Notes under the pieces: generated by a model
What the model was told of the DNA's origin: nothing
Database searches by the model: none
What the model saw: only the letters and a program-made list of their open reading frames with translations
DNA from: Bemisia tabaci
Taxonomy: Eukaryota > Arthropoda > Insecta > Hemiptera > Aleyrodidae
DNA: 64,000 nucleotides
Assembly (NCBI RefSeq): GCF_918797505.1
Contig: NC_092793.1
Location: forward strand, 43,264,243 to 43,328,242
Direction of reading: 5' to 3'
In this document: piece by piece, positions 10,533-23,600 of the stretch
How positions within the stretch are numbered: the first letter of the stretch is position 1
Layout: each line of letters starts with the position of its first letter
Position numbers and translations under genes: made by a program

Positions 10533-12489
10533 GTCTGGTGGCGCGGAGCGTCTTTGGGAGGGGAGGGGGGGGGGGGGTTGGGCGCGTAGACGATAGAATA
10601 TCGCACCCGAACTGAGCCTTAAGGCTCGAAACGCTGATCAATGTTCCCACAAAAATGACGCGGCGCAACGGCTGCGGCCACGCCGGAGCGTGACTGTAAG
10701 AGGAGGAAGGGGGGAGGGAGGGCCCCCTTCGGCCCTGGGCAGACCGACGAAAGTAATAAAAAGCGAGAGTAATAAAAAAAAAAACTCAAGTTAACACGTG
10801 CAGAGCTCGAGGCATTATGGAGCCAAATTGGTCTGTTTGTTATTTAGGGATAGTGTCCTAGCCTAAGTTTATTTAAAAAACAATTAAATAAGAGGAAGGA
10901 TTTCAACCCTGAAAAATGTGCTGCTCTCTCCAGGACCACGACAGCCTGTGACCCTGGGATCTTTGTCAGTTTTGGTGAGCACAGTTACAGAGATGGACCG
11001 TTTTTTTTAGGGAGCGAACAAATCAAAATTTTGAGCCTTAAGTTGGTCGCAACCATATCCGGAAGTCGTTACAGTGACATTTTTGTGCAATATGCTTCTG
11101 TGGAAAGTGCAATACTTAATGAATACTTTTGACAAATCGTGTTTTATCCGGTTTGCGCTTCAAACGTGATTTATTTGTGGAGTGTCATACGTTCCTTTTT
11201 GAATTGAAAAACTCGTCAGATTCATTGGGTAATGGAGTAAGGCATCTCTCATTTCTTAACGCAGGGGGCGGCAAATTTTGCATTTTTTTAAAATGTAGGT
11301 AGGTTTAAAAAAAATCGGATTCAGAAAAAAAAAATTACAAACGAGAAAGCTTCTTTCGGTGACACAAGAGACACCTTTAGTTAGTCGAGTTAAGAGAGAA
11401 ACTAACCACGCAATTTGGCATGGAGCGGTGCAGCAGTGATGATGAGGACTTGAGATAAAAAGGAGAAGCCCTCAGCGCGGCGCACGGTGAATCGAGTCAA
11501 TGAGAGAGGTCGGAAAAAATTTGGGAACTTAAAACGCTCATAACTCCGTTTATACAAGAATCTAATGTTCTGCAAGCTGTTCCACTGGTTTTCTCGTGAT
11601 ATTTTCTTCCAGTATCACCCCTTGAACTTTACAATGTGACGAAATAAACATCAACATTTGCAATTTTTGTCAAAAATTTCATGTCCAACCCCTCTAATTG
11701 ACTCAATCCACTGTGCGGCGGTCGGCGTGAAACGCATAGCGCCTACAAGACTGTAGGAATACTTCACGCATTGCGCCAAACACAGTGCGGTCAGCGCGGC
11801 GCGCCGGCGGAAGTTAAAATTATTAAACCACATTTATGTTTGTTCTTGCATAATTTTTACCTTCATTTCTTACAAATGGAAGGCCTTGTTCACACATATG
11901 TAGATAGGTTTACGGAACTTAACTTTCACGCAAAGTTCCGTGCGAACTTTTGCTAGTAGTGAGGGGCATAGTGTCCTTTCTTTCAATTTTTCTTGTTTTG
12001 CCGGTTGAAAATGCGGGTGTGATCCCTGCGAAACGTCCCGGGTTTCTTATTATATTTTATGTGTTTCTTTTTATTATTTGCGGCCTTTAGTCCCGTTTTA
12101 AGTTGTTTCTCTGTTACTGTTTCGGGCCGATTAAGTTGTTTTTTATTGATGTTTCGAAACGAATGAGAAGGGGGCGGCAAAATACAGGTGGCCCATAGGC
12201 AGCAAGTAGGTAAATTCAGCCCTGTTTTTTAAATGAATTTTGAGTCAAATTTACGTGAGAAATTGATTTACCAAGATTATGTTTCTTAATTAAAATTAAC
12301 TTTCTTTTTAATACAGTTTTTACGTAAATACATTTGTTCGTAATTTCCAATACTTTTTACGAAATTTTTATGTTAATTTAATTATTATGTAAATTTGACT
12401 TCCTTTTCCGAATTTTTTCTTTTTTCGCGTTTTTCTGTGACTTTTAACAATTTTAGACTTTTTTTCCAAACTCTAGTAAGGATCTAGTT
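10533..12489. other. Unassigned; G-run and CpG patch, then A+T-rich
   Basis: A GGGAGGGGAGGGGGG tract near 10560 and CpG-rich text to 10730 lead into about 1.7 kb of plain sequence with no recognisable element end or ORF. A further CpG patch with the string GGCGCGCCGG lies near 11795. Nothing else can be supported. Confidence 0.35.
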
Positions 12490-13420
12490 GTCAGAATCTA
12501 TCCTGAACGACAACTTACATTCATGGAAAATGAAGCTTTAAATGTTCCTGACCATTTTTTACCATCCAAACTCACTAGAACACATTGTATAGGTATATGA
12601 AAAATTTGAAGAGCATCGCTGTCAAAAGCTAAGTTCTCCTTCAATTTAGCTCTTTTTGTATGGTCTACGGATAAGGACAAAACTAACTGTTTTTGCTAAA
12701 CCCTTACTGTTTTTTATTCATAAAATTTGAAAGTCTCAATGAAAGCAAAGCTATGTCCAATCACAGCTAGGTATTTTTATTTTGAGACTGCACATCCCAA
12801 CTTCTCACACTTTTTCAGCCGAATTATTTTTTTTTTGGGCTAGATTTTGGTTGGTGCAGTAATGCTGATGGTTATTTTTAGAAGACTATGATGGTGAAAC
12901 CTAAAGTTTCCAATGATATTTTATCAGCATAGTAAACTCAACCACGACTTCAATCATAAATAATTCCATTTAGCAAAATCAAGCTGAAAGGCACAAGTAA
13001 GGGTTCATGAAAGTTGAAGTCATAGGTAGCTCAACATTATAGGGTAGGTTCAAGTAACTTTTAACGTGTTTTAGACTTTTTTTTCTTACCTTAGACCCTG
13101 AAAAACCACTTAAATTCAAGGAAAATAAAGCCTTAAATGTTCATACCCATTTTTAAATGTCAGAACTCACTAGACCACATTATATTCATGATAAATTTGA
13201 AGAATATCGCTGTGAAAAGTTGAGTTTTCCGTAGATTTAGCACTTTCCGTATGGTCTTTAAGGTAATGACAAAAAGTGCTAAATTGAAGGAGAACTCAAC
13301 TTTTGACAGCGATATTATTTAAATTCATCATGAATATAATGTGGTCTAGAGAGTTCTGACAGTTAAAAAATGGTTATGAACATTGAAAACTTTTAGTTCG
13401 ATGAATTGAAGTTGTCCCTT
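12490..13420. repeat. Three-copy repeat with an inverted pair
   Basis: A unit of about 170 bp containing GAACTCACTAGA-CACATT, AAATTTGAAGA-ATCGCTGT and TTTAGC at one end occurs at 12500-12690 and 13090-13260 in direct orientation. It occurs again at 13265-13410 inverted, so the last two form a hairpin centred near 13263. Divergence between units is substantial. No coding sequence. Confidence 0.65.
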
Positions 13421-13544
13421 AGGGTCCATTAGCGCTAAGGAAAAAAATTCTAAAACTTGTTTGAACCAACCCTATAATATTCTCCCACAGGATTCACTTT
13501 CAGACAGTGATAATTCATCAACATAAACATCAACCATTACTGAT

Positions 13545-14013
13545 AAATCATCAAAGATCCTATTGGGCGAAATTCAGCTAAGAAGCACCAGTTTGGAGTC
13601 TTGACATTTTGGCCACCGTTGGTTGCTTATTTACGCTATTAAACTGTGACTCGATGATAAAGAATGCCATTAGGCAACATTGAACCGAAAGGCACCAGTG
13701 TGGGTCCTTTACATTATGGTCACAGTTGATTGCTAAACGCTACCAAACCGTGGCTAAATGATCAGAAATTCCATTTGGCGACACATGTTAACACTCTTTG
13801 GACATCTGAGGTATGAGTTCTGGAAATTTTGGCTATACTTGGTTGCTAAACGCTACTTAACAGTAAATGTTCAACAGTGACTTGATAATAAAGAATGCCA
13901 TAGGGCGACATTCCGCCGAAAGGCACCTGTGTGGGTTCTTTACATTATGGTCACAGTTGATTGCTAAACGCTACCAAACCATGGCTAAATGATCAGAAAT
14001 TCCATTTGGCATA
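13545..14013. repeat. Degenerate tandem array, about 112 bp unit
   Basis: About four units share AGAATGCCATTAGGC, CCGAAAGGCACC, GTGTGGGTCCTTTACATT and GATTGCTAAACGCTACCAAA. A two-unit block at about 13651-13780 recurs nearly exactly at about 13885-14010, so the array probably grew by a two-unit duplication. An outlying degenerate unit is visible near 12960-13010. It resembles a decaying satellite or the internal repeats of a mobile element. Confidence 0.65.
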
Positions 14014-14520
14014 ATGGAGATGTTGCATGTGTGAGGATTTTGCGATTTGACTGTTGAATCTTGTGTAAAAGGTCACGAGAAACACGATGGCACCACTGGT
14101 TTTCTCTGAAATCATCTCCCAAGCTTAAAAAAAAGCACTCAAGTTGAGGCCAAAATGGAGGGAATATCCCACCCTACCCTGAGAGTCCAAGTCTAGATCA
14201 AGACCAACCCTCCATGCAAAGATAGGGAGCTAATACATTGACAGGGCTACCATTTTGTCTGGGGACTCCAAAACTGAAAACACGGCAACCCTGCTAATGT
14301 ATTTGCTCCCTATCTTTGCATGGAGAGTTTGTCTTCATGTAGACGTGGACTACCAGGGTAGGGTGGGATATCCCCTCCATTTTGGCCTCAACTTGAGAGC
14401 TTTTTTTGAGCTTGGGAGATGATTTCAGAGAAAACCAGTGGCACCATCGTGTTCCTCGCGAACTTTTAAACAAGAATCAACAGTCAAATTGCAAATTCCT
14501 CGCACATGTAACATCTCCAT
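14014..14520. mobile_element. Short foldback element with 40 bp loop
   Basis: Arms 14014-14247 and 14287-14520 are inverted complements. The outer ends ATGGAGATGTT and AACATCTCCAT sum to 28534, and the inner block TCCATGCAAA sums to 28535, so there is one net indel. Its borders sit directly against the tandem array on the left and a dispersed repeat on the right. Several ORFs cover it, but all are mirror products of the hairpin. Confidence 0.8.
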
Positions 14521-14524
14521 TGGG

Positions 14525-14900
14525 CCAAAATGCACCGATATCATTACTTCATATGTTACTTGGTTCCTCGAAAATTCTCCTCTTGGACTTAGCCCAAAAG
14601 TGTGGACATTTTTTAGCCTCCGGCGAAACCTAGAGTCTATACGGCTTCGCCGCACGACTAAAAATGAACTCTCTAGGTCCATTTCCCGCTTCGTGGTGAA
14701 TTTTTGAAAACATGTCCAATTTTCAACTTCATCGGACCATTGTGCGCAGTTCCCCAAGGGGATTCATTGGGACTTTTGGCTAAAAACTCCTTTTCATATG
14801 AAGAATCGATTGGGCCTAAATCCAGCCGTATGTTCGTTTTCGGCCGGAGACGTATCATATATGCCTTCGTTTACTGGACTAACAAGAATCAAGCATCAAA
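14525..14900 (+). repeat. Dispersed repeat, copy 1
   Basis: The reverse complement of about 31612-31860 aligns with the 14700-14840 part of this block. The shared text includes ATGTCCAATTTT versus ATGCCCAATTTTT, and CTAAATCCAGCC, and the conceptual frames share TCPIF and GPKSS/EPKSS. It may be the remnant of a coding element, but stops and indels leave no usable frame. Confidence 0.5.
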
Positions 14901-15323
14901 ACACGATTCAGTGACCACCGCAACTCACCCATTTAAAATGCTTACTTCCTGGCTGGAAAATTATATCTTTCACAGCTTTCTTGAACCCTGCTAAAAATGT
15001 CCCCTTGGAAATGACATGTGATCACAAGTGTTGCCGGGGGAATGACACGTGATCACATGTGCTCCCATGCGGAATGGACAGGGGAGCCAACATGTGACAC
15101 GTGTGATCCCATGAAAGTGTAGTGTAAACTCATTGCTCTCAGTTTTTTCAAAGGAAAGGGTCAAATCTTTTTTTTCTTCTCATCATCTGGGTTCATCATG
15201 TCACACCTAGATCTGACCTTACAGGGAAAGCAGTTGAACCTAGGTTTGGCCACGTGCATAAAATTCTCTTGTCTGGCCAGACTCATTGTTAGGTCCGACC
15301 ACCAACCCATTTTTTAGACCTAA

Positions 15324-15582
15324 CAGGGTTGCCATAGAATTTAGAAAATGAAATTCCCTGACATTTTCCTCATTTCCCTGACACATTTTGGTGAAATTCC
15401 CTGACAATTCAAGATGTGACGGGTGGTTAAGACGGCATAATTAAAAACAGTTTTTAGGCGAAATTTGTTGTTCAAGACCTCAAACCCATTATAGCAAGCA
15501 AATGAAGGTGATTTAACACATTTTCCCTGACATTTCCCGGTTTTCCCTGACTTTCTAAAATTCTCTGACTGTGGAAACCCTG
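15324..15582. mobile_element. MITE with CAGGGTTGCCA/TTTCC ends and 6 bp duplication
   Basis: The left end is CAGGGTTGCCATAG, and the right end on the other strand reads CAGGGTTTCCACAG. Exact six-base duplications ACCTAA flank it at 15318-15323 and 15583-15588. The interior repeats TTCCCTGACA-type motifs. The same family, also with a 6 bp duplication, occurs at 56196-56586, and a related one at 42444-43329. It is non-autonomous. Confidence 0.88.
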
Positions 15583-15710
15583 ACCTAAGTTTGACAGAAC
15601 GCCCTATTTAAACTTAGGTTTGCTCAGCTAATCCAAGCTAAGTTTGACTGCAAAATGTAATTGATTCTCTCAGTCCGGATTCGCCAAATATTTCAACCAA
15701 TTCTTCTGAA

Positions 15711-17240
15711 GAGGTTGTCCCATTTTCCATAGGAAATAGCCGCAAGAGCTTTTCCATCCATACTTTCAGGAATCATAACGTATCATCGGAGAGGCCTAAA
15801 TCCGGTGTCATTTCCCGTCTAGCCCTCCAGGGGGCGGGGGTCAAAGGTCAAACGCTCCGACCGCCATAACTTTTGAACTAATCATCGGATCAACTTGATC
15901 TTGGGCTCAAATGAAAGCTCTTGACGGGACCTTTGTAAAAAAAATCATTGTTTGATTTTTCAAGCCCAAAAAATTCAGTTTTTTGGGGTTTTCTACAAAA
16001 GGGAACGCATGAATCCTGGGGAAATGAATAGTTCAAAAGTTTTGACCGTTCAAAGTTGGCATGGCGCGCTATTTTCGAAGCGCACGGAGTGTATACTCGC
16101 GTGCCACTCCTCCCTACCTTTTCCCCTGGTGCCCACTTCAGCTGATAACGGATATAGAAAGGTCCAAAGCTCCTTCCACCTAAAGAGTGACCAATCATTG
16201 GTGCAAAATTACTTTCATTTCTAACGAAAAAAGGAAATGAAAATAAATTAAATGCTAATAAACGGCAATACGCTGGCATACATTACTTTTTCGCCTCCCC
16301 CCCCTCCATGATTTAATATTTAATATCCAAATCAAGCTTCCCATCATTGCGGTATCTGATTATTCCCGTGCAGGTAAATCTTGATGAGAGGGAATAGATC
16401 GGAGAGAGGTTATTCAGTAGTAAATGAGAGTTTCAAGTGCTGGTCGGCTAGTTGCGTACTAAAGCCTATCAATATTACCTAAAGCTTTTGAGTGTATTTT
16501 GTAGTAAAAGAGGCTTGATTTGGATATTAAATATTGAATCATGGAGGGGGGGCGAAAAAATAATGTATGCCAGCGTCTTGTCGTTTATTACCATTCAATT
16601 TATTTTTATTTCCTTTTCTCGTTAGAAATGAAAGTAATTTTGCACCAATGATTGGTCATTCTTTAGGTGAAAGGAGCTTAAGACCTTCCTGTATCCGTTA
16701 TCAGCTGAAGTGGTCACCAGGGGAAAAGGTAGGGAGGGGTGGCACGCGAGTATACACTCTGCGCACTTCAAAAATAGCGCGCCATGCCAACTTTGAACAG
16801 TCAAAACTTTTGAACTATTCATTTCCCCAGGTTCAACAATCGCTCGTTATAAAGCTTGAATCAAGGACTTTCATTTCAATTGGTATTTGTAATGATTCAT
16901 GCGTTCCCTTTCGTAGGAAACCCCGAAAAACTGAATTTCTGGGCCTTGCAAAATCAAACAATGATTTTTGTTTACATTGAGAAATTACCAAAAACAGACA
17001 ATACTATACATCAAATGAAACGTCTCGTCAAGAGTTTTCATTTGAGCCCAAGATCAAGTTGATCTGATGATTCGTTGAAAAGTTATGGCGGTCAGAGCGT
17101 TTGACCTTTGACCCCCTCCCCCTGGAGGGCTAGACGGGAAATGACACCGGATTTAGGTCTCTCCGATGATACGTTATGTTTCCTGAAAGTATGAAGGAAA
17201 AGCTCTTGCGGCCATTTCCTATGGAAAATGGGACAACCTC
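15711..17240. mobile_element. Foldback element, 0.63-0.73 kb arms
   Basis: Left arm 15711-16337 pairs with right arm 16513-17240. The outer ends are GAGGTTGTCCCATTTTCC and its complement, and the inner ends are ATTTGGATATTAAAT-type text and its complement. The right arm is about 100 bp longer because it holds two blocks absent from the left, near 16830-16900 and 16970-17020. ORFs of 129, 90, 137 and 66 codons are mirror images across the fold and show no domain. Confidence 0.85.
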
Positions 17241-17431
17241 TTTGGCATTGATTACTATGATTGGCTACCTGTCTCCCTTCATCAATAATAGATTCGTACA
17301 AGGAGATATTCCCTGTGTCATTCCAAAATTGCTGGCTTCATCCTGCAGCATCTGATTCATTCAGTTTTCCTGCAGTCTGATTGTTGAAATTTTGGGTTTG
17401 TCGGGTAGACATAGATGACATAGATAGATCC

Positions 17432-17572
17432 TTTGAACATCTGATCTGAAATTTTGCTCCCGAATTTTTACCAAAAACATGAAAAATAAAAACACGTTTT
17501 TGTGCAAAAACACATCATGTTTTGGTAAAAATTCGGGAGCAAAATTTCAGATCAGATGTTCAAAGGATTGAC
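17432..17572. repeat. Small perfect-looking hairpin
   Basis: ATCCTTTGAACATCTGATCTG through AAATTTTGCTCCCG is followed, after a loop of roughly 25 bp, by its complement. The stem is about 58 bp with few or no mismatches. It could be a small foldback MITE or a transcribed hairpin. Confidence 0.7.
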
Positions 17573-17960
17573 TGCAACAGGGATAAGGTTTGGGGGGTGG
17601 GAGAAAGTTCTCAAATTCTACTTTCTGGTGATGGAGTAGATTTAAGAACTTTCTGTCAACCCGAACCGCTCGTTTTCCCCCGACTCATCGCTTTATCCGG
17701 CCTCTCTTTTTGAGTTAGCTGCACCCATCAAGTAAGTAATGGCATAATTTTCATGGTACCTAAATGCATAGAGTACAAAAAAACCGTAATAACCAATTCT
17801 GAACGAAATAAAAATCCAGCGCTCGAGGTTGCAACGCGATTTGGATCATTTTGACGAATTTTAAATCAAAAGCTGGCAACACTGCAACTCTAAATTGTTC
17901 AAGTATGCCTTTTCTTATCGAAAACTCTCAGATTGCACATTTTTCGTGAAATTTTGGAGG

Positions 17961-18655
17961 AAATCACACCTCGAAACCTTCATTTTATCATCAAATTCGA
18001 TATTTTTGAGTCCGCAAATTGGCAACGCTGCCGCGGGGGGCAAAAAATTTTGTATGGGCATGAAAATTTCAGAAAAGTCACATCTTATACCAGGTTAGTA
18101 CATACTAAAAGTTCAGATCGGTCACGGCAAGGATGAGAGAGAAAAGGTTCAACTTGCCGCCCCGTGCTCAGTGTGCTATTTTACCCTTAAAAAACCGCAA
18201 AAATTCGATTATTTTTCAAAAATCTCAAACACTCTACTTCGAAATTGGCCAAAACCCCATCAGGCAGTACCCTACTACAACTTACAATTTGAATTTTTGA
18301 TTTTGAATGGAAATCACACTCCGAAACCTTCATTTTATCATTAAATTCGATATTTTGGAGTCCGCAACTTGGCAACGCTGCCGCGGGAGCAAAAAAATTT
18401 GTATGGGCATGAAAATTTCAGAAAAGTCCCATCTTATACCAGGTAAAAACATACTAAAAATTCAGATCGGTCAAGGCAAGGATGAGGGAGAGGGGGTTTA
18501 ATTTGTCGCCCGGAGGCCAATTTTGCTATTTTACCCCTAAAAAACCACAAAAATGCGATTATTTTTCGAGGAGCTCCGACAACCTATTTTGAAATTGCCC
18601 AAAAACCCATCAGGAAGTACCCCACTACAACCTCCAACTTGAATTTTTGATGTAC
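17961..18655. repeat. Tandem duplication, 350 bp unit x 2
   Basis: AAATCACACCTCGAAACC at 17961 recurs at 18311 as AAATCACACTCCGAAACC, an offset of exactly 350 bp. The following text (GGCAACGCTGCCGCGGG, TCTTATACCAGGT, CAGATCGGTCA) keeps the same register to about 18650. The units differ by scattered substitutions. Confidence 0.85.
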
Positions 18656-20051
18656 AACAAAGTCGCATTTAAAGTGAGTTCAGGGGCACCGTGCTATGTC
18701 ATCTATTCTACCGGACAAACAGAAAATTTCAAAAATCAGGATGCCCTGCTGGTATGCTTACAGGTTGCAACCCTGAGGATCCTACATATTTTGTAATTTC
18801 AAGTAAGAACCTCCTTATCCCAAAATCACACAAGAGTTACCTTACTTAATATGTTGACCTCCTTCATTGGTTAGAGGCTTAAACCAAAAATAGAGAACTT
18901 TCAGGATTAAAAAAGATAAAAAACTAGGTGACAAGATAAATCTAGAATTTATTCATACTTAAGTCATAATGAAGTAAATAAAGTTGAAAAATTAAAATTA
19001 ATGTTAATGAATGAAATTAATGATAGCCTTTTATTTATACAAAAAATGTTAACTATCAGGAAATAAGACAATGTGTCTTGAGTTGAACGGTGGATGAAGG
19101 GAGAACTTTTCAATAGAAAAAAATGATGATGAAACATAATGAACATGTAAAATATTGATGCAAAGATATAGTTAAAAATTATCATGCTTTTCAAATCAAG
19201 CATTTGTCGCTGCATAATATCATTTTTTATTCAATTCCTCACCCAAAAATGGCCTCTACTCCTTTCTCCAAAAGTAAGGAATGAAAAGATACATTCACTA
19301 AACTTATCTCTACTTATCAATTAAACTTAAGATTATCAATTTCTCTTTTCTTTTTTCACAATCTGTACATATAGTCAATTTGCATTTCCTCCATCTTTGA
19401 AGAAATACACAATGCATGAAATTTAATGATGCTTAGTTTCAAAGCTGCGATCCTGACATCTAAAAAATACAAGACTCTCAATTTTAGGATTCTGCAAGCC
19501 AAATAAGAAAAATGATTGTACTTTAGCAGTAAGTACTACGATTTTTGGGTGTATATCAAAGGTATTCTGCAAAATAGCTCCTTTCCTCTTTCTCAATTAA
19601 TGTTTCTGTCTGGAGTTGCAATGGATACTGAGGAAACTGAAAAAAGATCATTTGCATAATAATGAAGCAAATTTTAAAATAGGTATCGCCACACTTAAAG
19701 TTGTCGACATTGAAAATATTTCCTATTTATATTTTCAACTAAAGTGATAGCAAACATTCCAGTAAGTTTACTACAAGTATCAATTTCAAGTTATTCTATT
19801 CAATTCAATTTAAGTCCAAGTCCATAAAAATTGCCCTTTCTCTGGTCCTGGGGTAGAGGCATATTTGGACCGCATTAGGCAGAGAGGAATCAAGTCACGT
19901 CAGTTTTCGCTAACTTTCTTTGGAATGTTATTTCTTAAGAAGAGTAACATTGTGAATTCTTTTGAAAGTTTTAGGGTACATTTTCTGTGAGGTGAAATTT
20001 TCAAAAAAATTTATATACCTCTTCTCCTAGGGGGGAAAAAATTGTTTAATG
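18656..20051. other. A+T-rich unassigned DNA
   Basis: No gene, element end or inverted repeat is recognised. The only sizeable ORF (83 codons, minus strand, 18964-19215) has a low-complexity Phe/Ile/Ser composition typical of A+T-rich noise. Confidence 0.4.
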
Positions 20052-20675
20052 AAAGAACCCCACACAGAACAGGGGGCTCAGTGGCTCCCGGCAGATTTTG
20101 ATGAACCTTTAATGGATTAAAATAAAATTCATCGTTAGCACAAAAAATTAGCTCATTCTAACGAGTAGAAGCCGAGATATTTGCGATTAAACATGGGCCA
20201 TTTTCTGTGCAGCGGAGACAAATGGGCGCTCCTCGTCGGCTTTTCTTGTGCTTGAACACCTCAGACTTCAGCCCAGAAACCCTCTCTCTCCTCCCGGTAG
20301 CTGCTCGGGCAGTTCGATATGGAGTCTTTCTATCTCTCGCACTTCTCCTCTAAAATGACTTAAAATTGCTGAAACAGAAACAGCAGACGCGGGAAGGAGG
20401 GGTCTATGAACCAGCTGAACGTATGAGCACCTAACTATGTATGAGGTCTGATCGAAAAAGCCCAACAACCAGAGGAGAGAGGATTTGTAAGTCCTTCATC
20501 ATGGTATGATATGACAGAAAATAGTCAGTGTTCAATCGTGAATATCTCTGCTTCTACTCGTTGGAACAAGCTAATTTTATGGGTTTGTGCTAATAATGAA
20601 CCTTACGTCATCTAATAAAGAGTTATCAAAATCTATCGAGAGCCATTGAGCCTCCCATTCTGTGCAGGGTTCTTT
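20052..20675. mobile_element. TIR element with about 164 bp inverted ends
   Basis: Left end AAAGAACCCCACACAGAA pairs with the right end, which on the other strand reads AAAGAACCCTGCACAGAA. The inverted text continues through GGCTC and GATTTTGAT for about 160 bp. The central 300 bp, with a CpG-rich start, is not inverted and encodes nothing recognisable. Arm divergence is noticeable, so it is not recent. Confidence 0.75.
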
Positions 20676-23600
20676 GGCAATGGCTGATGTGACATGGTTC
20701 CTTTGCTTTGTGCCGTCCATTTGAAATTTTCTTCATCACAAAGTAAACCATGTGGTCCTCCTTCAGAAAAGGAACTGTTTATGGGAAAAACTTGAAACTC
20801 TCAGGTTTGGTTTCTTCAAATCTTTTTGAAAAATTACAGTCAAAATATTATACAGATGATGCATACTTGATGCTGATGATACATCGAAATCAGCTCAGTT
20901 TACATTTACAGGAACCTACTTTTGTTGGGAATTTAGCACTGAAATGGGACATCCGTCATTGAGTCTGAACCGCACCACCAGCCAATTAAGGGCTCTAGGA
21001 CGGAGTTGAATGCAGTCGTGACTTGTCCTGAGAATTTTTAAGTACCGGTAGCAGGCCTGACTAAATTCGGTTCCACAATTCAAGTGCTCAGTAAAAGTAA
21101 AAGGGAACCAAACAAAGCGTTGTCTCGGCAGAAACTAAGGGGAACTTCAAAAAAGGTTATAAAAGACACACGTCAACAGAAAGAGTTCTTTTGTTTCACA
21201 ATAATTGGGACTCTTCTATCCATTTATCAATGGTCAAATTGAAGTATCTCATTTTGAGGGGACTAATGACCATTGCCAAAAGAAAGAAAAATAATTAAAT
21301 TTAATGAATAAAAAGACTATTTCTGATTAAAGATATTGCACAAAATAGAGACCTTGCAGGGGAATTATGATGATTAACTAATTACACCTGATACATTGAA
21401 TGGTCTGGTGATGAAACAGCAGATTTAAATCACCAATTATAATCTCTCGTCGATTGAAGCAGTTGACAGATAAAGAAAAATATAAATACATATTAATAAT
21501 GATTATTGGAAAACGTAAAAAGGAAACTGCGGATACAAACTTAAGTCAACACGCACTCAATACTTTATGGACAGAGAGAAAAAATACAACTTAAAATTAA
21601 CAATTGAAAAGTTAAACCACTAACTTAAAAATAAAGATAGAGATATCACTAAAATAATAACGTTAGCTATAATAGTTTTCAAGGAGTCAAAAAATTAAAA
21701 ACCGGAGGGGGGGGAGGGAGGAAGGGAGGGAGGGAGGGAGGGAGAAATATCTATTAATACGTGTTGACAGATTTGAAACCCTCTCCATATCGTCTTAGCT
21801 GGTCCGTCATTTGATACAACGTAGAATTTTCAGAAACCTCTACCACGCCCCTCCCCCACCAAAAGAATAAGAAAATGGAAAAAAATTGGGTAATGTTTCC
21901 ATCAAGGCTTGATAGAGGAAATATTACATGGTAGCAGTGGTGAAGTTGCCTCAACACAGAGGAATCTAAGTGTGAAGGCAAATTTGTAGTAAACCACTCA
22001 TTAATCGCCCTTCCTTTCTTTGCACAGAAACTTAACGTCTTGGAAGTGATTCTTTTTATCAGACGAGATCAAGAAGAAAGAGCAAATCATCTTTTGCAAA
22101 AATAAAAGCACAAAAAAAGAAACTAATTTTTCAGGAGAATTTCCATCATCCACTTTAAAAGTAGGAGTTAAAAAATAATATGATGGGTTGAAAAAAATTG
22201 CAATTATTCTTTGACTCTGGTATGCTCACTGTATACCCATCCTTTGATTGCTGAGGATTATATTAAACTCTGTCAACTTAGATATGTGTCTCAGTGCCTT
22301 AGACTTGGCTTAAAAATTCTTGCGGAGGTCTAATGAGACTTCAAGAAACATTTAGGGAGGAGGGGGCAGACAGATGTGGAAGATAGAAAATTTCCATGTA
22401 CGTACTTAGATACACACGCACACACTAAACAGAATGCCACTTAGGAGAAGACATAAGGATTGACATATAAGTAAAGTTTAACCTGGTTAGAGGGCGGACC
22501 AAAAAATGAGAATTGAGATAGCAGTTGAATCATCCCATGAAAACAGTAATTCGAATTCCCGAATTTGCTAAGTGTTAAGAGCGCCAGGCATCACCAGGTT
22601 GGTTAGTAATTGTTCACTATTCCATGTCTCAGGTGTGAGGTGGTGCCCAAAAGTTGATTCCAGAAAGAGGGGGAGGGGGGAAAAAACTCCCTTCTACAGC
22701 AGCAAATTTCACGATCATTCTTTTTTTTCCCCAGATCGACAAGAAATGTCAGCTTTTCAAGAAAAAATGAAGAAGAAGCGAAATTTATAATACACTCTGG
22801 TATGCAAAATGAACATAAAGAAGAGGGGGCAACTTGTGAATTTAAAAGGGGAATTCTTATCATGTAATATCTCCTTGGAGAGAAAATGAAAAAATGAAAA
22901 TTTTAGCGAAAACAGCAGGTGAATGTCATTGTTTCAAAATGGCGGCCACTAAAGCTCAAATTAGCGGAAAATTTGTATCTGTCTTTGGATAGGATTTGAG
23001 ATTAAGGGTTTTTTGGCATAAACAGAACAAATCTGCCATTGAGATCAAAAATGTTGATTCATTTTCAAGATGGCATCCTTTAAAGTGGCTAAAAGTAGGT
23101 TATGCAGTGAGTTGCCGACCATCTAGAAAAGAAATCTACAAATTCGGATTTGATGTTAGATTCATTCTTTGCACGCTAGGAAACCCTCAATAATCAACTT
23201 CCATCCTGTTCTTCCAATTCAACAAAGATCAATTTTCTGCCATTTTGAAACGATAAAAGTTACACTTTTCCCCAAAATGTCTTTTGTTTTATAATCTTCC
23301 TGACAAAGCATTGACCAGTGGTGGGGGGGGGGGGGGGAGGAGGGTCTCCATTGGAAATTTGCAAGTTGCCCACCTCACTCTAGAAGGCGCAGGGTAAAAA
23401 AAAATTGATTTCTTTATTCCAAAGGAATCAGGGCGTTGGGTTGAGAAAGGGCATTTCTTGGTTGTGGTGTTTCAAAATCTCCACTGCTAATTATGTTTTA
23501 CAGAGGAAACTATTAGATGAAATTTCTGAAATTTTTAGTTCTATCACAAGGGATGAAACGTTAACAGAAATCTTGAGATAACACAATCAAGAAATGCTTG

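Noticed and set aside
15890..16980. ORFs of 129 and 137 codons as genes
   Set aside because: They are mirror images across the arms of one foldback, with no domain and no splice or start context.
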